Positions 9,304-18,304 of a DNA stretch of 64,000 nucleotides are shown here, one piece after another. A program made the position numbers and the translations under genes. The stretch lies in assembly GCF_014274465.1 (NCBI RefSeq), contig NZ_CP060394.1, forward strand, positions 5,828,001 through 5,892,000, in the 5' to 3' direction. The notes below the pieces were generated by a model that made no database searches, was not told where the DNA came from, and worked only from the letters and a program-made list of their open reading frames with translations. Source of the stretch: Alloacidobacterium dinghuense (lineage in GTDB: Bacteria; Acidobacteriota; Terriglobia; Terriglobales; Acidobacteriaceae). Each line of letters starts with the position of its first letter. Positions within the stretch are counted from its first letter, which is position 1.

Positions 9304-10047
9304 TCAGGCTTTCATACCGCGGTAGAGTCCGGCAATGCCGAAGCTATAGGGTTGCCATGAAACGTTTGTGAACCCGATGCCGCGCATCTCATCGAGCATT
9401 TCATGTGGTGGCGGGAATTTGTGCACGGATGCGGGAAGATACGCATAGGGCCCCGCGGTACCTGAGATACGCGATCCGATCGCGGGGAGCACTCGGCGGA
9501 AGTAAAACGCGTAGAGTTTTCCGAATAAGCCGTCGGGCTCGCTGAAGTCGAGAATGCCGACCAAGCCGCCGGGACGCAGGACGCGATGAAATTCAGCCAA
9601 GCCTGCGCAGTAATTTGCGAGATTGCGGAAACCGAAGGCTGTGGTGATTAGATTTACGGAATTATTCGCAAGCGGAAGTTGTAAGGCATCAGCTTCGATT
9701 GCTGCGGCGTTTTGTCCCACAAATTTGGCGCGGCCGCGAACCAGCATTTGATGCGCGAAGTCTGCGGCGAGGACTGGCCTGCTATTTGCTAGCCGATGGC
9801 GCAGGAGGGCCATCGTCATGTCGCCGGTGCCGCAGCAGATATCGAGGATCGTTGCATCGGGGTTCGAAAGCACGTCGCGGAACTTGCGTGCGGTTCGCCA
9901 CCACCAGAGGCGGTCGACGTTCATGGAGAGCACATGGTTGAGAAGGTCGTAGCGCGGCGCAATGCTGTCGAACATTTCACGCACGGCGCGAGCGGCGCTC
10001 TGCTCATCAGAGGTTCCGGCGGGTTGAGCGCCCTGAGTCAGCATCAC
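9304..10047 (-). CDS. ubiE: Demethylmenaquinone / ubiquinone methyltransferase
   Basis: The 247 residues form a class I SAM methyltransferase of the UbiE/MenG family. Visible signatures are [20 protein letters not shown] near residue 25, the SAM motif [10 protein letters not shown] near 68, and [10 protein letters not shown] with VLRPGG. It performs the last C-methylation in menaquinone synthesis. Because Acidobacteriota use menaquinone, MenG-like function is more likely than ubiquinone synthesis. The start ATG overlaps the aroB stop by 4 bp, so the two are coupled. Confidence 0.93.
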   Translation of the reverse strand: MMLTQGAQPAGTSDEQSAARAVREMFDSIAPRYDLLNHVLSMNVDRLWWWRTARKFRDVLSNPDATILDICCGTGDMTMALLRHRLANSRPVLAADFAHQMLVRGRAKFVGQNAAAIEADALQLPLANNSVNLITTAFGFRNLANYCAGLAEFHRVLRPGGLVGILDFSEPDGLFGKLYAFYFRRVLPAIGSRISGTAGPYAYLPASVHKFPPPHEMLDEMRGIGFTNVSWQPYSFGIAGLYRGMKA

Positions 10048-11165
10048 GATTCCTTCACCTTGCTGAGCATCCAGTCGATAGCCGCAATTAGCTCAGTGTC
10101 GGTTACATTTTCGATGACGGATGCATTGCCAATTTCTTGAGGCAACACAAAGCGGCGAACCCCTGCGCGGTTTTTCTTATCGCGCGATGCTGCATCAAGC
10201 AGACGTTGGGCTGTTGTTTTGAAATGAGGAAGCGGACCATAGTCAAGGATCGTGCGTTCGACTCGATTTGCGTTAGTGGTTGAGATTGTTCCGCGCATGC
10301 GTCCAAGCTGGAGAGCAGCGAGCATACCCCAGGCGACGGCTTCGCCGTGTAGCAGCTTGCGATAGTGCATTGCGGCCTCGATCGCGTGGCCGACTGTATG
10401 GCCGAAATTCAGAATCATGCGCAGGCCAGATTCTTTTTCATCGATTCCGACGACATCTGCCTTCATACGTATGGACGCGGAGATAACATATTCAAGCGCT
10501 TTGTTGCCCCGCTTGAGAATAGTTTCGGCGTTGCGTTCCATGAAGCGGAAAAGACGCGCGTCGCGGATTACACCGGCTTTCAGGCTTTCGAAGAGTCCGG
10601 CTCGCAATTCACGGTCGGGAAGAGTCCGCAGCAGATCGATATCGGCAAAGACGGAGAGAGGATGATGAAAGCTGCCGATGAGGTTCTTTCCCGATGCGAG
10701 GTTTGCGCCGGTCTTTCCGCCTACGGATGAATCTACCTGCGCCAGCAGTGTTGATGGAATCTGGATATAGTCGATGCCACGCATGTAGATGGCGGCAAGG
10801 AATCCACCGATGTCGCCGATAATGCCGCCGCCGAAGGCGACGAGGAGAGAGCTTCGATCTGCGTGATGGGAGGCCAATTGCGAGGCTAGTTGTTCAATGT
10901 AGGTGAGCCGTTTGTATTGCTCTCCTGCGGGCAAAAATAAGACGGCGGGTTGATTTCCCTTAGGGAAGGAAGCAAGGAAGTACTTCGACCAGAGCGCCCA
11001 GATCTCGGGCGATGTAAGAACAAAGATGCTATTCCGTTTGGGCAGCCTTCGCCAAAGGGTAGACAGTAAGCCGCTTCCAACGACGACGGGGTACTTTGCC
11101 GACTCAGTTTTGACTTGAATTGTTCGCACGCTCTTTACATCGTATCGTACGGATTCTTGTCGCAT
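10044..11165 (-). CDS. aroB: 3-dehydroquinate synthase
   Basis: The enzyme cyclises DAHP to 3-dehydroquinate using NAD and a divalent metal. The 373 residues contain GGGIIGD near residue 115, [17 protein letters not shown] near 140, and the metal-binding His in HTVGHAIE and HGEAVAWGM. The exact start is uncertain: the ORF opens at 11165 and a shorter start a few codons in would also keep the fold. The gene is divergent from nadB, and their 5' ends are separated by only about 60 bp, so the two promoters must overlap. Confidence 0.95.
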   Translation of the reverse strand: MRQESVRYDVKSVRTIQVKTESAKYPVVVGSGLLSTLWRRLPKRNSIFVLTSPEIWALWSKYFLASFPKGNQPAVLFLPAGEQYKRLTYIEQLASQLASHHADRSSLLVAFGGGIIGDIGGFLAAIYMRGIDYIQIPSTLLAQVDSSVGGKTGANLASGKNLIGSFHHPLSVFADIDLLRTLPDRELRAGLFESLKAGVIRDARLFRFMERNAETILKRGNKALEYVISASIRMKADVVGIDEKESGLRMILNFGHTVGHAIEAAMHYRKLLHGEAVAWGMLAALQLGRMRGTISTTNANRVERTILDYGPLPHFKTTAQRLLDAASRDKKNRAGVRRFVLPQEIGNASVIENVTDTELIAAIDWMLSKVKES

Positions 11166-11225
11166 CTTTTGCGGTGGCTAGCGAGTCTAGAAGTGTTGCG
11201 TGCGCGAGTGATAGCCTCAAAGTTT

Positions 11226-12797
11226 ATGGAAGTTCCAACACCGGCAGAATACGTGATCGTAGGTGCAGGCATTGCTGGCTTGCGTGCAGCTATTGGCTTG
11301 TCGAATGCGGGTCACGTTTTAGTGATTACGAAAGAGCAGCTGGGCGAATCGAACACGAGCTACGCTCAGGGTGGAATTGCCGTAGCCATGGGTGGCGATG
11401 AGGATGTGTCTCTCCACCTTGAAGACACAGTCAATGCCGGCGATGGACTGGTCAATCGTGAAGCGGCAAGAGTGTTGGTGGAAGAAGGTCCACAGCGTGT
11501 GGACGAACTTCTGCACTGGGGTACAGGGTTTGACCGTCATAACGGCGAACTGATGCTCACAAGGGAGGGCGCTCATAGTAGGAACCGGATCTTGCATGCC
11601 AACGGAGATGCGACAGGGGCAGAGATTGGCCGCTCACTTCTGGAGCATGCGCGTGCTTTGAAAAATGTCAGCCTGCTCGAATGGGCGATGTGTGTTGACC
11701 TGCTCGTTGAGGGGGATGAGGTCGTTGGCCTTACTGTTCTTGACCACGAGGGTCGGCTACATGCTATTCGTGCAAGCGCTGTGTTGTTGGCGAGCGGAGG
11801 AGCGGGACAGGTCTATAGCGATACGACGAATCCAACGGTAGCCACTGGGGATGGCATTGCCATGGCGTATCGTGCGGGAGCGGAGATCTCCGATATGGAG
11901 TTTTATCAATTTCATCCGACCGCATTGAGCCTGCCCGGTGTTTCTCGCTTTCTGCTTTCTGAAGCATTACGTGGTGAGGGGGCTTATTTGTGCAATGCAC
12001 GCGGTGAGCGATTTATGGAACGCTACCATTCTCTGGAAGAGCTGGCGCCGCGCGATGTGGTTGCGCGGGCCATCACGCTTGAGGGAATTGGCTCTAATGG
12101 TGAGCAAATTCCTGTCTACCTTGATATGCGGCATGTTCAAGGAGTGGATTTACACAAGCGGTTTCCCGGCATCTCAGCGTTTCTTGCCCAGCACGGGCTT
12201 GATCTAGGCCGTGATCTTATTCCGGTGCGTCCGGCTGCTCACTACCTGATGGGCGGCGTGAAGACTGATGTAAATGGGAAGACTTCTTTGCAGCGTCTCT
12301 ATGCAGCGGGTGAGGCCGCTTGTACAGGTGTTCACGGAGCTAACCGTCTGGCCAGCAATTCTCTTCTGGAAGGGCTGGTTTTTGGTGCGCGTGCTGCTGA
12401 GGCGATGCGTGCGGAAAGTGGCGTTAAGGCAAGATCCATCTCTGTTGATGATTCAAAGTCTACGCCTTCGTCTCATCAAGCTGGGAATCTTTTGGAGGAA
12501 TTACAACAGGTTACGTGGCAGAAAGCCGGATTGCTTCGCGATGCTTCAGGGTTGCGTGAGGCTGAGGTAGAACTTCAACGCACATGCACTCAGCTACCTA
12601 AAAGCACGGCTCGGTCCTCACTTGAACTGCGCAATCTGCATACGATCGGGGAATTAATTGTGCGTTCGGCGTTGGCGCGTAAGGAGAGCCGTGGAGCGCA
12701 CTTCCGCAACGACTATCCGAAACGAGACGAGGCTAATTTTCAGAAACATTCTGTATTGAGTAAAGATCAGAGCGCTGTTCGCTTCGACGCTGACTAG
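11226..12797 (+). CDS. nadB: L-aspartate oxidase
   Basis: The FAD enzyme oxidises L-aspartate to iminoaspartate, the first step of de novo NAD synthesis. I start at the ATG at 11226, which places the dinucleotide motif VIVGAGIAGLRAA near residue 9; the longer frame from 11115 adds 37 unrelated residues that overlap aroB. Further family signatures are SNTSYAQGGIAVAM, FYQFHPTALSLPG, and GVHGANRLASNSLLEGLVFG. The length of 523 is typical. Its partner nadA lies 18.6 kb downstream and nadC is not in the window. The stop overlaps the convergent terC-like gene by 4 bp. Confidence 0.95.
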   Translation: MEVPTPAEYVIVGAGIAGLRAAIGLSNAGHVLVITKEQLGESNTSYAQGGIAVAMGGDEDVSLHLEDTVNAGDGLVNREAARVLVEEGPQRVDELLHWGTGFDRHNGELMLTREGAHSRNRILHANGDATGAEIGRSLLEHARALKNVSLLEWAMCVDLLVEGDEVVGLTVLDHEGRLHAIRASAVLLASGGAGQVYSDTTNPTVATGDGIAMAYRAGAEISDMEFYQFHPTALSLPGVSRFLLSEALRGEGAYLCNARGERFMERYHSLEELAPRDVVARAITLEGIGSNGEQIPVYLDMRHVQGVDLHKRFPGISAFLAQHGLDLGRDLIPVRPAAHYLMGGVKTDVNGKTSLQRLYAAGEAACTGVHGANRLASNSLLEGLVFGARAAEAMRAESGVKARSISVDDSKSTPSSHQAGNLLEELQQVTWQKAGLLRDASGLREAEVELQRTCTQLPKSTARSSLELRNLHTIGELIVRSALARKESRGAHFRNDYPKRDEANFQKHSVLSKDQSAVRFDAD

Positions 12798-13699
12798 CTG
12801 TGTTTCTTTTCCGGGATGAGTTTGCTGGCGATGGCGAAGATCAATAAGACAGTCAGGATAAAGGCCAGTGAGATTGTGACGGGAACTTCGACCCAGTACA
12901 CTAACAACATCTTGAGCGCGACGAAGGCGAGAATGACTGCGAGTCCGTAGTGCAAGAGGCGCAGCTTGTCGAGCATCCCGGCGAGAACGAAATATAAAGA
13001 ACGCAATCCGAGAATCGCGAAGATATTCGACGTGTAAACGATGAACGGATCGCGCGTGATGGCCAGCACGGCCGGAATCGAATCGAGCGCGAAAACAAGA
13101 TCGGTTGCTTCCACTGCGAGAATCACGAACAACAATGCGGGCATGCCGAGTTTCACGCCCGATTCACCTTGATCTTTCACTCCTCGCAGGCAGCGGCGTT
13201 GCAACCAACTCATCATTCCGGGCTTCGATTCGCCGCCGGGCTTATGACGGAGCAGGCGAATCGCCGCAACCAGCAGAAATGTACCAAAGACGTATTCAAT
13301 CCACGCGAAGCGATTCAATAATGAAACGCCGACAGCGATGAAGGTGGCCCGCATCACGATGGCGCCCAGCACTCCCCACAGAAGCACACGTCGCTGCTCG
13401 TCTGCATCGAGACGCAGAGAGCGGAACATCAACAGGAAAACGAATAAATTGTCGACGCTTAGCGAAGCTTCGATCAGGTAGCCGGAGAAGAACTCCAGTC
13501 CTGGCTCCCGGCCCTGTGTCTTTGAAAGAAAGAGCGCGAAGCCGCAGGCCAGCGTGGCGAGAAAAATTGTCCATGCCCAGGCCTTTCGCAGCCTTGCTGA
13601 GTGTGTGCCTCCCTGCAGAAGGACAAGATCGACGATTAACAGGACAGCAACGAGGATGTGAAATCCAACCCAGTATGAGATGGATGCTCCGCCAATCAT
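12794..13699 (-). CDS. TerC/Alx-family integral membrane protein
   Basis: The 301 residues are almost entirely hydrophobic, with eight or nine predicted membrane segments. Acidic residues typical of the family stand in SLSVDNLFVFLL near residue 78 and ALDSIPAVLAI near 205. TerC/Alx proteins are now associated with manganese export, and some are found in tellurite-resistance clusters. No tellurite genes are nearby. The start codon is 2 bp from the stop of the M28 peptidase gene on the same strand. No yybP-ykoY-type riboswitch was recognised upstream. Confidence 0.88.
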   Translation of the reverse strand: MIGGASISYWVGFHILVAVLLIVDLVLLQGGTHSARLRKAWAWTIFLATLACGFALFLSKTQGREPGLEFFSGYLIEASLSVDNLFVFLLMFRSLRLDADEQRRVLLWGVLGAIVMRATFIAVGVSLLNRFAWIEYVFGTFLLVAAIRLLRHKPGGESKPGMMSWLQRRCLRGVKDQGESGVKLGMPALLFVILAVEATDLVFALDSIPAVLAITRDPFIVYTSNIFAILGLRSLYFVLAGMLDKLRLLHYGLAVILAFVALKMLLVYWVEVPVTISLAFILTVLLIFAIASKLIPEKKHS

Positions 13700-13701
13700 C
13701 G

Positions 13702-14577
13702 TTAGCGCTGATTCAGGAGCCGGATGGTTTCAAGCATCGTGTTGCCGACAATGGTGAGACTCTTCGCGCTAATCTTATCCATCGTGTCTTGGGCGGTGTG
13801 CCAGTAGGAGTTCTGATATCCGTAGTTGAGATCGATAATGTCTGCCGAAGGGACGCCGCGGCGCACAAACGGGAGATGATCGTCGGAGTCGGCAGTTTGT
13901 TCCTGAAAGAAATAGGATTGATCGCCATTTTTTGCAGCAGCTCGTTTAATTACATCGAGCAGCCACTGCGTCGAGTTCGAATCGCGTTGAATATCAAGAT
14001 CTTTGTCACCGATCATGTCGAGAATGATAAAAGCTTTGATGCGCTTCAGCGTGCCGTCGTTCTGCCATTTTGCCGCGAGATGACGGCTGCCGTACGTACT
14101 GTCTGAATCAGACCATTCTTTAAATGCTTCTTCGCCGTCGAAGAAGACCATCCAGACGCTGTAACCGTCGAGCGTGCGACCGCGCAGGTGATTCGCCATT
14201 TCGATCAGTAAACCTGTCGATGAGCCGCCATCGTTTGCGCCGATGAAGTTGATGTTGCGTAGCGGATAGTTTGTCTCGTAGTGCGATGCCAGCACGATCG
14301 CTCCGTCTTTTTTGCCGGGGAAGCGGACGATGAAGTTGTGCATCTGCTGGGGGCCGGCCGGGGTGTCCATCGTGAAGGTGTCTTCTTCGAGGTTGTCTTT
14401 GGCGAATTGCTTCTTCAGGAAGGCTTCGGCCTTGGCGTGGCCGGGGCTTCCGACCCACCGCGGGCCAATGGAGACGAACTGGCGGGTGTATTCGAGAGCT
14501 CGTGCGCCGTTGAAGGCGTCGGTAGAGGCGTTTGCACTCGCACACATAAGCAGGAGTGCGAATAAGCAGCGGTACAT
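13702..14577 (-). CDS. M28 peptidase, glutaminyl-peptide cyclotransferase-like
   Basis: The 291 residues begin with a signal peptide (to about residue 17). Zinc-ligand motifs of the M28/glutaminyl cyclase group follow: SHYETNY, GANDGGSSTGLL, FFDGEEAF, DHLPFVRRGVP and WHTAQDTMDK. The combination of GANDGGSST and DGEEAF is closer to glutaminyl-peptide cyclotransferases than to plain aminopeptidases, so it may convert N-terminal Gln to pyroglutamate on secreted proteins. It overlaps tatC by one base, so they are likely co-transcribed. Catalytic activity is inferred. Confidence 0.8.
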   Translation of the reverse strand: MYRCLFALLLMCASANASTDAFNGARALEYTRQFVSIGPRWVGSPGHAKAEAFLKKQFAKDNLEEDTFTMDTPAGPQQMHNFIVRFPGKKDGAIVLASHYETNYPLRNINFIGANDGGSSTGLLIEMANHLRGRTLDGYSVWMVFFDGEEAFKEWSDSDSTYGSRHLAAKWQNDGTLKRIKAFIILDMIGDKDLDIQRDSNSTQWLLDVIKRAAAKNGDQSYFFQEQTADSDDHLPFVRRGVPSADIIDLNYGYQNSYWHTAQDTMDKISAKSLTIVGNTMLETIRLLNQR

Positions 14578-15380
14578 CAGGCTGCGGCCTCGTCCTTCTT
14601 CTTACGGCGGCGGCTCGGATGCACCATGAAGGCTACGCCAATGCTAATGAGGTAGAGCACAAGCATAGGTGTCGCAAAGACACACATGGTAAGAACGTCC
14701 GGCGTCGGCGTAATGATGGCCGCGATGATGAAGATGATCAGGATCGCGTAGCGCAGGTTTCTCCACAGGAATCTTGCGTTGACGATGCCAAAGAGCGCCA
14801 GGAACATCACCAGAATCGGCAGTTCGAATGTCACTCCAAGCCCGAGAATGACTGTCAGGAACAGGTCTGTATATTCGTTAATCTCGATGAGCGGGTTGAA
14901 GTCCTTGTTAAAGGTGAAGAGGAAGTCGAGGGAGCCGGGGAAGACCCAGCGGTAGCCGAAGTAGGCTCCGGCGAGAAACAGGCTCACCGTCGCGACCATG
15001 AAGGGGGTCACGAAGCGCTTCTCCTGCTTGTAGAGTCCCGGGGAGATGAAGAGCCAGACCTGATAGAGCACGAAGGGCGCGGCGATGATGCAGCCGGCCA
15101 TGAAGCTGATCTTCAGGTACATGTTGAAGCCGTCGATCGGATTGTGATAGTTCAGCAGGGCTGGCTGGTGATGCTTGGTCAGCGCGTACTTGATCGGCCG
15201 CTCCATGAAGCCGTAGATCTTCTCGTGAAAGCCGTAGGCGACGAAGAAGCCGACAACGAGATAAATGACCGAGTGCACGATGCGGCGGCGGAGTTCCTCC
15301 AGGTGCTCGAGAAGGCTCATGCCGGGCAGTTCTGCGCGTTCCGATACGGCGCCGCGAGCGCGGTCTAAGAAATCAAGCAT
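14577..15380 (-). CDS. tatC: Sec-independent (Tat) translocase subunit TatC
   Basis: The 267 residues carry the TatC N-terminal cytoplasmic signature LLEHLEELRRRI near residue 25, which binds the twin-arginine signal, and then six membrane segments. The conserved FGYRWVFPGSLDFL loop and the P-I-L-V-M-F segment are present. The C-terminus is basic (RRRKKK). Together with the TatB-like protein, whose stop it overlaps by 8 bp, it forms the folded-protein export site in the inner membrane. Confidence 0.95.
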   Translation of the reverse strand: MLDFLDRARGAVSERAELPGMSLLEHLEELRRRIVHSVIYLVVGFFVAYGFHEKIYGFMERPIKYALTKHHQPALLNYHNPIDGFNMYLKISFMAGCIIAAPFVLYQVWLFISPGLYKQEKRFVTPFMVATVSLFLAGAYFGYRWVFPGSLDFLFTFNKDFNPLIEINEYTDLFLTVILGLGVTFELPILVMFLALFGIVNARFLWRNLRYAILIIFIIAAIITPTPDVLTMCVFATPMLVLYLISIGVAFMVHPSRRRKKKDEAAA

Positions 15381-15846
15381 GGTGGATCGGGGTGTGCTCG
15401 CTTTCAGGGGTTTCAGAGCCCGTTCCGTTTACAGCTTCGCGCGCGACTTGCTCTTCTTTTCTTACTGCTTCCTGGTAGCCAGGATCGATCTCAGAGACCG
15501 GCAGGTCTTTATTGTAGGGCCATTCGGTGGCGCTGACCGGCTCTCCGGTGCTCGGAGGCTGGATGGTCGGCGTTGCCGGGGTTGCAGGCTCGGCGGTTGC
15601 TGTGGTCTCGGCGGGGAGCTGCGGCGCTTCGGCCTGAGATTTCGCGGCGGTTGCTTCCAACTGCTTTTGCCTTTCCTGCTGTTCCATGTTGCGCAACTCT
15701 TCGTCGATCTGCATTTTGAAGTCGTTGCTTGCGCGGCGGAACTCGGCCAGGAGCTTGCCGATCTGGCGGCCTATTTCCGGGAGCCGCTTGGGGCCGAAAA
15801 GGACCAATGCCAACAGGAAGATAAAGATGGAGTCGCCGAAGTGCAT
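15373..15846 (-). CDS. tatB: Sec-independent (Tat) translocase subunit TatA/TatB
   Basis: The 157 residues start with one membrane helix (about residues 5-20) followed by the FGPKRLPEIGRQIGK hinge, then a charged amphipathic helix and a Pro/Ala/Thr-rich tail. The FGPKRLPE motif and the long helix favour TatB over TatA. It overlaps tatC, and both lie upstream of the QC-like peptidase and terC-like gene in one minus-strand series. The promoter should lie in the long gap beyond 15846. Confidence 0.9.
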   Translation of the reverse strand: MHFGDSIFIFLLALVLFGPKRLPEIGRQIGKLLAEFRRASNDFKMQIDEELRNMEQQERQKQLEATAAKSQAEAPQLPAETTATAEPATPATPTIQPPSTGEPVSATEWPYNKDLPVSEIDPGYQEAVRKEEQVAREAVNGTGSETPESEHTPIHHA

Positions 15847-16383
15847 CTCGTTCCATCATGATACCTGCCAGAAAGGATGGCTCACAAATATGGACCGTTT
15901 TCGGGTTTCGTCACGATGCAAGGGCCTACCCCCCTCCCCCGGGGGTGTCTCTTTGATTTATTTGTTTTCAATAGTTTAGCAGGGGATCATCCCCTGCTAT
16001 GCTTATGATTCTAAAAAGTTTAACTGCTTTCTAGTGTTTTCAATCACTTAGCGGGGGGCCCCTTCCTCAAATGAGAAAAGCCCGCCGAAAGGGCGGGCTT
16101 TTTCTCTCTTCTTCTATTTTAGCAATTCAGGCGGTAATCGCACGCCAATTTGTTGCTGCTATTTTCTGTTTGGAATGTGTGCGTTAGAAGATTTTTTCAG
16201 GTTTGGGGGGCTTGACAGCGGTTGTTGTGGAAAAAGGTTGGCGATAAGAGTTTCTGAAGGTATCTGTGCCGAAGAACGTGGCAAATTTGTGCGTTTAACG
16301 TTGAGTTAAGTCGAGAATTCGTGTCACAAATCGGGGTTTAAGTGCAGCGATTTTTTTGCGTGCAGAAAATCTAGAACCGCCTC
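15847..16383. other. Non-coding AT-richer gap with palindromes
   Basis: I see no convincing gene here. The stretch holds a C-run/G-run palindrome near 15930-15946, a perfect 10-bp inverted repeat with a 1-nt loop at 15978-15998, and a terminator-like hairpin at 16078-16100. Two related phrases around 15964-15980 and 16035-16053 (TGTTTTCAAT or GTGTTTTCAAT, each followed by TTAGC) suggest a decayed duplicated repeat. A TTGACA at 16212 has no matching -10. The tatB promoter, reading left, must be somewhere in the first part. Confidence 0.5.
16073..16107. terminator. Strong hairpin, terminator-like in both directions
   Basis: An 11-bp stem (AAAGCCCGCC, loop GAAA, GGGCGGGCTTT) is followed by a T-rich run on the plus strand and by an equivalent U-run when read on the minus strand. 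No ORF of note ends just before it on either strand, so it may close a small RNA or be part of a repeat. Confidence 0.6.
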
Positions 16384-16660
16384 ACACAAGCCAAATGAAG
16401 GATTATATGGACCCATCCCGCCTGCTTAAGGGGCGCGAGCAAGGTGGCACGTCGGTGCCCGACGCGCGGCTGAATATGATCCGCTGCGGTCTTTGACCTG
16501 TGCGGATGGGCCTACGGCAGTAAGGTTGGTCGCCTAGGGCGACCGCTTTATTCCGGGGACTGAAGTCCCCGGCTTTTACCTAGAGGCGCGTTGCGCCTCC
16601 TGATATTTTGGAATTTGCTTTTTGCTCGATGAGGCAGCCATGCGTTGGAAACTGGGACCG
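16384..16660 (+). repeat. Modular palindromic repeat, copy 1
   Basis: This copy has a degenerate hairpin arm (16384-16415, ACACAAGCCAAATGAAGG), then a module around 16436-16508 with GGTGGCACGTCGG and CCGCTGCGGTCTTTGACCT. A palindrome-rich module follows at 16509-16660: GGCCTACGGCAGTAAGG, GTCGCC-GGCGAC, GGGGACTGAAGTCCCC, GAGGCGC-GCGCCTC, then GCGTTGGAAACTGGGA. The same modules recur at 17797, 18070 and 21042. The DNA looks non-coding; short frames through it are not conserved in frame between copies. Confidence 0.8.
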
Positions 16661-16822
16661 GTGCACGTGAGTCAATAGAAAGCTTTCTGGGCCACGCCGT
16701 CGAGCTAGAGGCGCTGGTTTTTCATAGCCTAAGTTTCGCGGCGGTTTATGGTGCGAGGAGAACTTACGACAAGGGGGCATATTTCTCTTCGCAAGGTGTG
16801 CGCAGGGTAGAATTTTTAGAAA

Positions 16823-17722
16823 ATGGCAACTGTACCGCCGCCTTTTGCGGCAAGAAATCGTCGCGAGAAAGCTTGGATCGAAGAAGACTTTCCATCCTCG
16901 GCACGTACTGGACTTCTTCACCTGTTGAACGAGGCGGTTGGCAAGGACTATCTTTCAGGCTGGCACATCGTCGCGAAGGAGCTTAGAAGAATTGCCAGAA
17001 CGCCCGTCCGAAACTATCGTCCCAATTACGTTCCAAGCATTGAACAGGCTGAGAAGGATGCCGAAACTTTCCTTAATCAGATCGGCTGGGAACAAGTCTA
17101 CGATTTCTGCGAACGACTTCACAGCCATCTTGTCCAAGGCACCGTCTACGAGCGGAACGACGAAGTGGTCACGATCACGAAAACGGAATCACAGCTGTTT
17201 ATTGCTGAGGAAATGCAGCGTCTGTTTGAAGAAGAGAGTCTGGGGTACGAGTTTAGAGATGGTTTAGTACAGCGGCGAGGAAAACGCCATATGATAGACC
17301 AAATTAACAAGGCGGAAAAGGCTTTGACTGACCTGAAATTGGAGGCTGCTCGAAAGCATTTTTCAAAAGCCCTTCGCCACTTCCGTGATCGTAAGAAACC
17401 CGACCATGAAAATGCAGTAAAGGAAGCTGTTTGTGCGGTGGAAGCGGCGGCGAAGGAGTTGTTTCCTGATGCCAAGGCTACGACCCTTGGGGACTTCGTC
17501 AAATGGGCGACTGCTAGCGAATCTAACTTAATGCCGAAAACGATTGGGCAGACATTCACCGGTCTATATGCGTTTCGTAACAGCGGCGAAGGGGTATCAC
17601 ACGGAGCTACGTCAGGCGGAATCGTAACGGCCGAGCTTTCTGAATACGTTCTCGGGATGGCGGCTTCTCAGGTAATCTTACTGGCCGATCTGGCAAAGGA
17701 CGATGAAGAGCCCCCGTTCTAA
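16823..17722 (+). CDS. Unknown protein with possible HEPN-like C-terminal region
   Basis: The 299-residue protein has no signal peptide or membrane segment. Residues about 1-55 and 90-165 are charged and helical. The C-terminal third (about 195-295) has ENAVKEAVCAVEAAAKELF, then LGDFVKWA, then LYAFRNSGEGVSHG. That layout, a helix with repeated Ala/Glu followed by an Arg-Asn...His-Gly motif, resembles the C-terminal regions of AbiJ/DUF7014-type and other HEPN-like proteins linked to phage defence; the Arg-to-His spacing is slightly longer than canonical. The gene stands alone between two repeat copies, and its base composition looks less GC-rich than its neighbours. Function is not known; defence is a hypothesis. 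Confidence 0.6.
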   Translation: MATVPPPFAARNRREKAWIEEDFPSSARTGLLHLLNEAVGKDYLSGWHIVAKELRRIARTPVRNYRPNYVPSIEQAEKDAETFLNQIGWEQVYDFCERLHSHLVQGTVYERNDEVVTITKTESQLFIAEEMQRLFEEESLGYEFRDGLVQRRGKRHMIDQINKAEKALTDLKLEAARKHFSKALRHFRDRKKPDHENAVKEAVCAVEAAAKELFPDAKATTLGDFVKWATASESNLMPKTIGQTFTGLYAFRNSGEGVSHGATSGGIVTAELSEYVLGMAASQVILLADLAKDDEEPPF

Positions 17723-17796
17723 AATGCTTCTGTAGCCAGCCAACGATTTCACTGGGTGTGTTCAGTGCGTAGACGGTTAGGTCGCGCCGGCTTGCC

Positions 17797-17990
17797 TCCA
17801 CTTCGGCCTACGGCAGTGAGGTTGTCGCCTTTAGGCGACGCTTTATTCCGGGGACTGAAGTCCCCGGCTTTTACCGAGAGGCCGCTTGCGCCTCCCGGCA
17901 TTTGGAATTTGGTTTCTGCTGGAGGAAGCGGTCATGCGGTGGAAACTGGACTACCCCACACAAGCCAAAAGAAGGCTTGTATAGGCCACC
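17797..17990 (+). repeat. Modular palindromic repeat, copy 2
   Basis: This copy carries the palindrome module (GGCCTACGGCAGTGAGG, GTCGCC..GGCGAC, GGGGACTGAAGTCCCC, GCGCCTCC) and ends with an intact hairpin arm at 17955-17985. The stem CCCACACAAGCC pairs with GGCTTGTATAGG around the loop AAAAGAA. It follows the HEPN-like gene by about 75 bp. Confidence 0.85.
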
Positions 17991-18156
17991 CTGCCTGTTA
18001 CCCCGCAATTAGGAAGGCGAATATGTCGGCATTCGCAATTCCTCGATGACGTTCCGGCAAGTTCTCTATGTAGTTCGCACTTGCGGACCGAAGGTGGCGC
18101 GTCGGTTTCGACGCGCGGCTGAAGGTGATCCGCTGCGGTCTTTGACCTTCGCCGAT

Positions 18157-18199
18157 CCACCCCATCACGCGAACAACGCGCGTGACGGGGACCCCGGAG
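18157..18199. repeat. Inserted hairpin module (first)
   Basis: The segment has the form CACCCCA, a stem TCACGCG / CGCGTGA around AACAACG, then CGGGGACCCCGGA. Copy 1 of the surrounding repeat lacks it at the same place, so it is an insertion. A segment with the same outer layout is found at 18259-18304. Confidence 0.6.
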
Positions 18200-18258
18200 G
18201 ATGAGCCTACGGCAGTAAGGTTGTCGCCTTCGGCGACCGCTTTATTCCGGGGACTGAA

Positions 18259-18304
18259 GATCACCCCAGAACACGAACTCCGCGTGTTCCGGGGACCCCG
18301 ATCC
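18259..18304. repeat. Inserted hairpin module (second)
   Basis: The segment has GATCACCCCA, a stem GAACACG / CGTGTTC around AACTC, then CGGGGACCCCGATCC. It interrupts a palindrome that is continuous in repeat copies 1 and 2. The outer part matches the first inserted module while the stem differs. Confidence 0.65.

Noticed and set aside
12794-13699. Tellurite-resistance operon
   Set aside because: Only a TerC-type gene is present; neighbours are a peptidase, TatC/TatB and nadB, so a general metal exporter is more likely.
16212-16250. TTGACA as a promoter for a small RNA
   Set aside because: No acceptable -10 lies 16-19 bp downstream, so it is probably chance.
17756-18049. Short ORFs through the repeats with peptides like HTSQKKACIGHP
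   Set aside because: They run through palindromic repeat DNA, recur in several copies without frame conservation of flanks, and lack ribosome sites.
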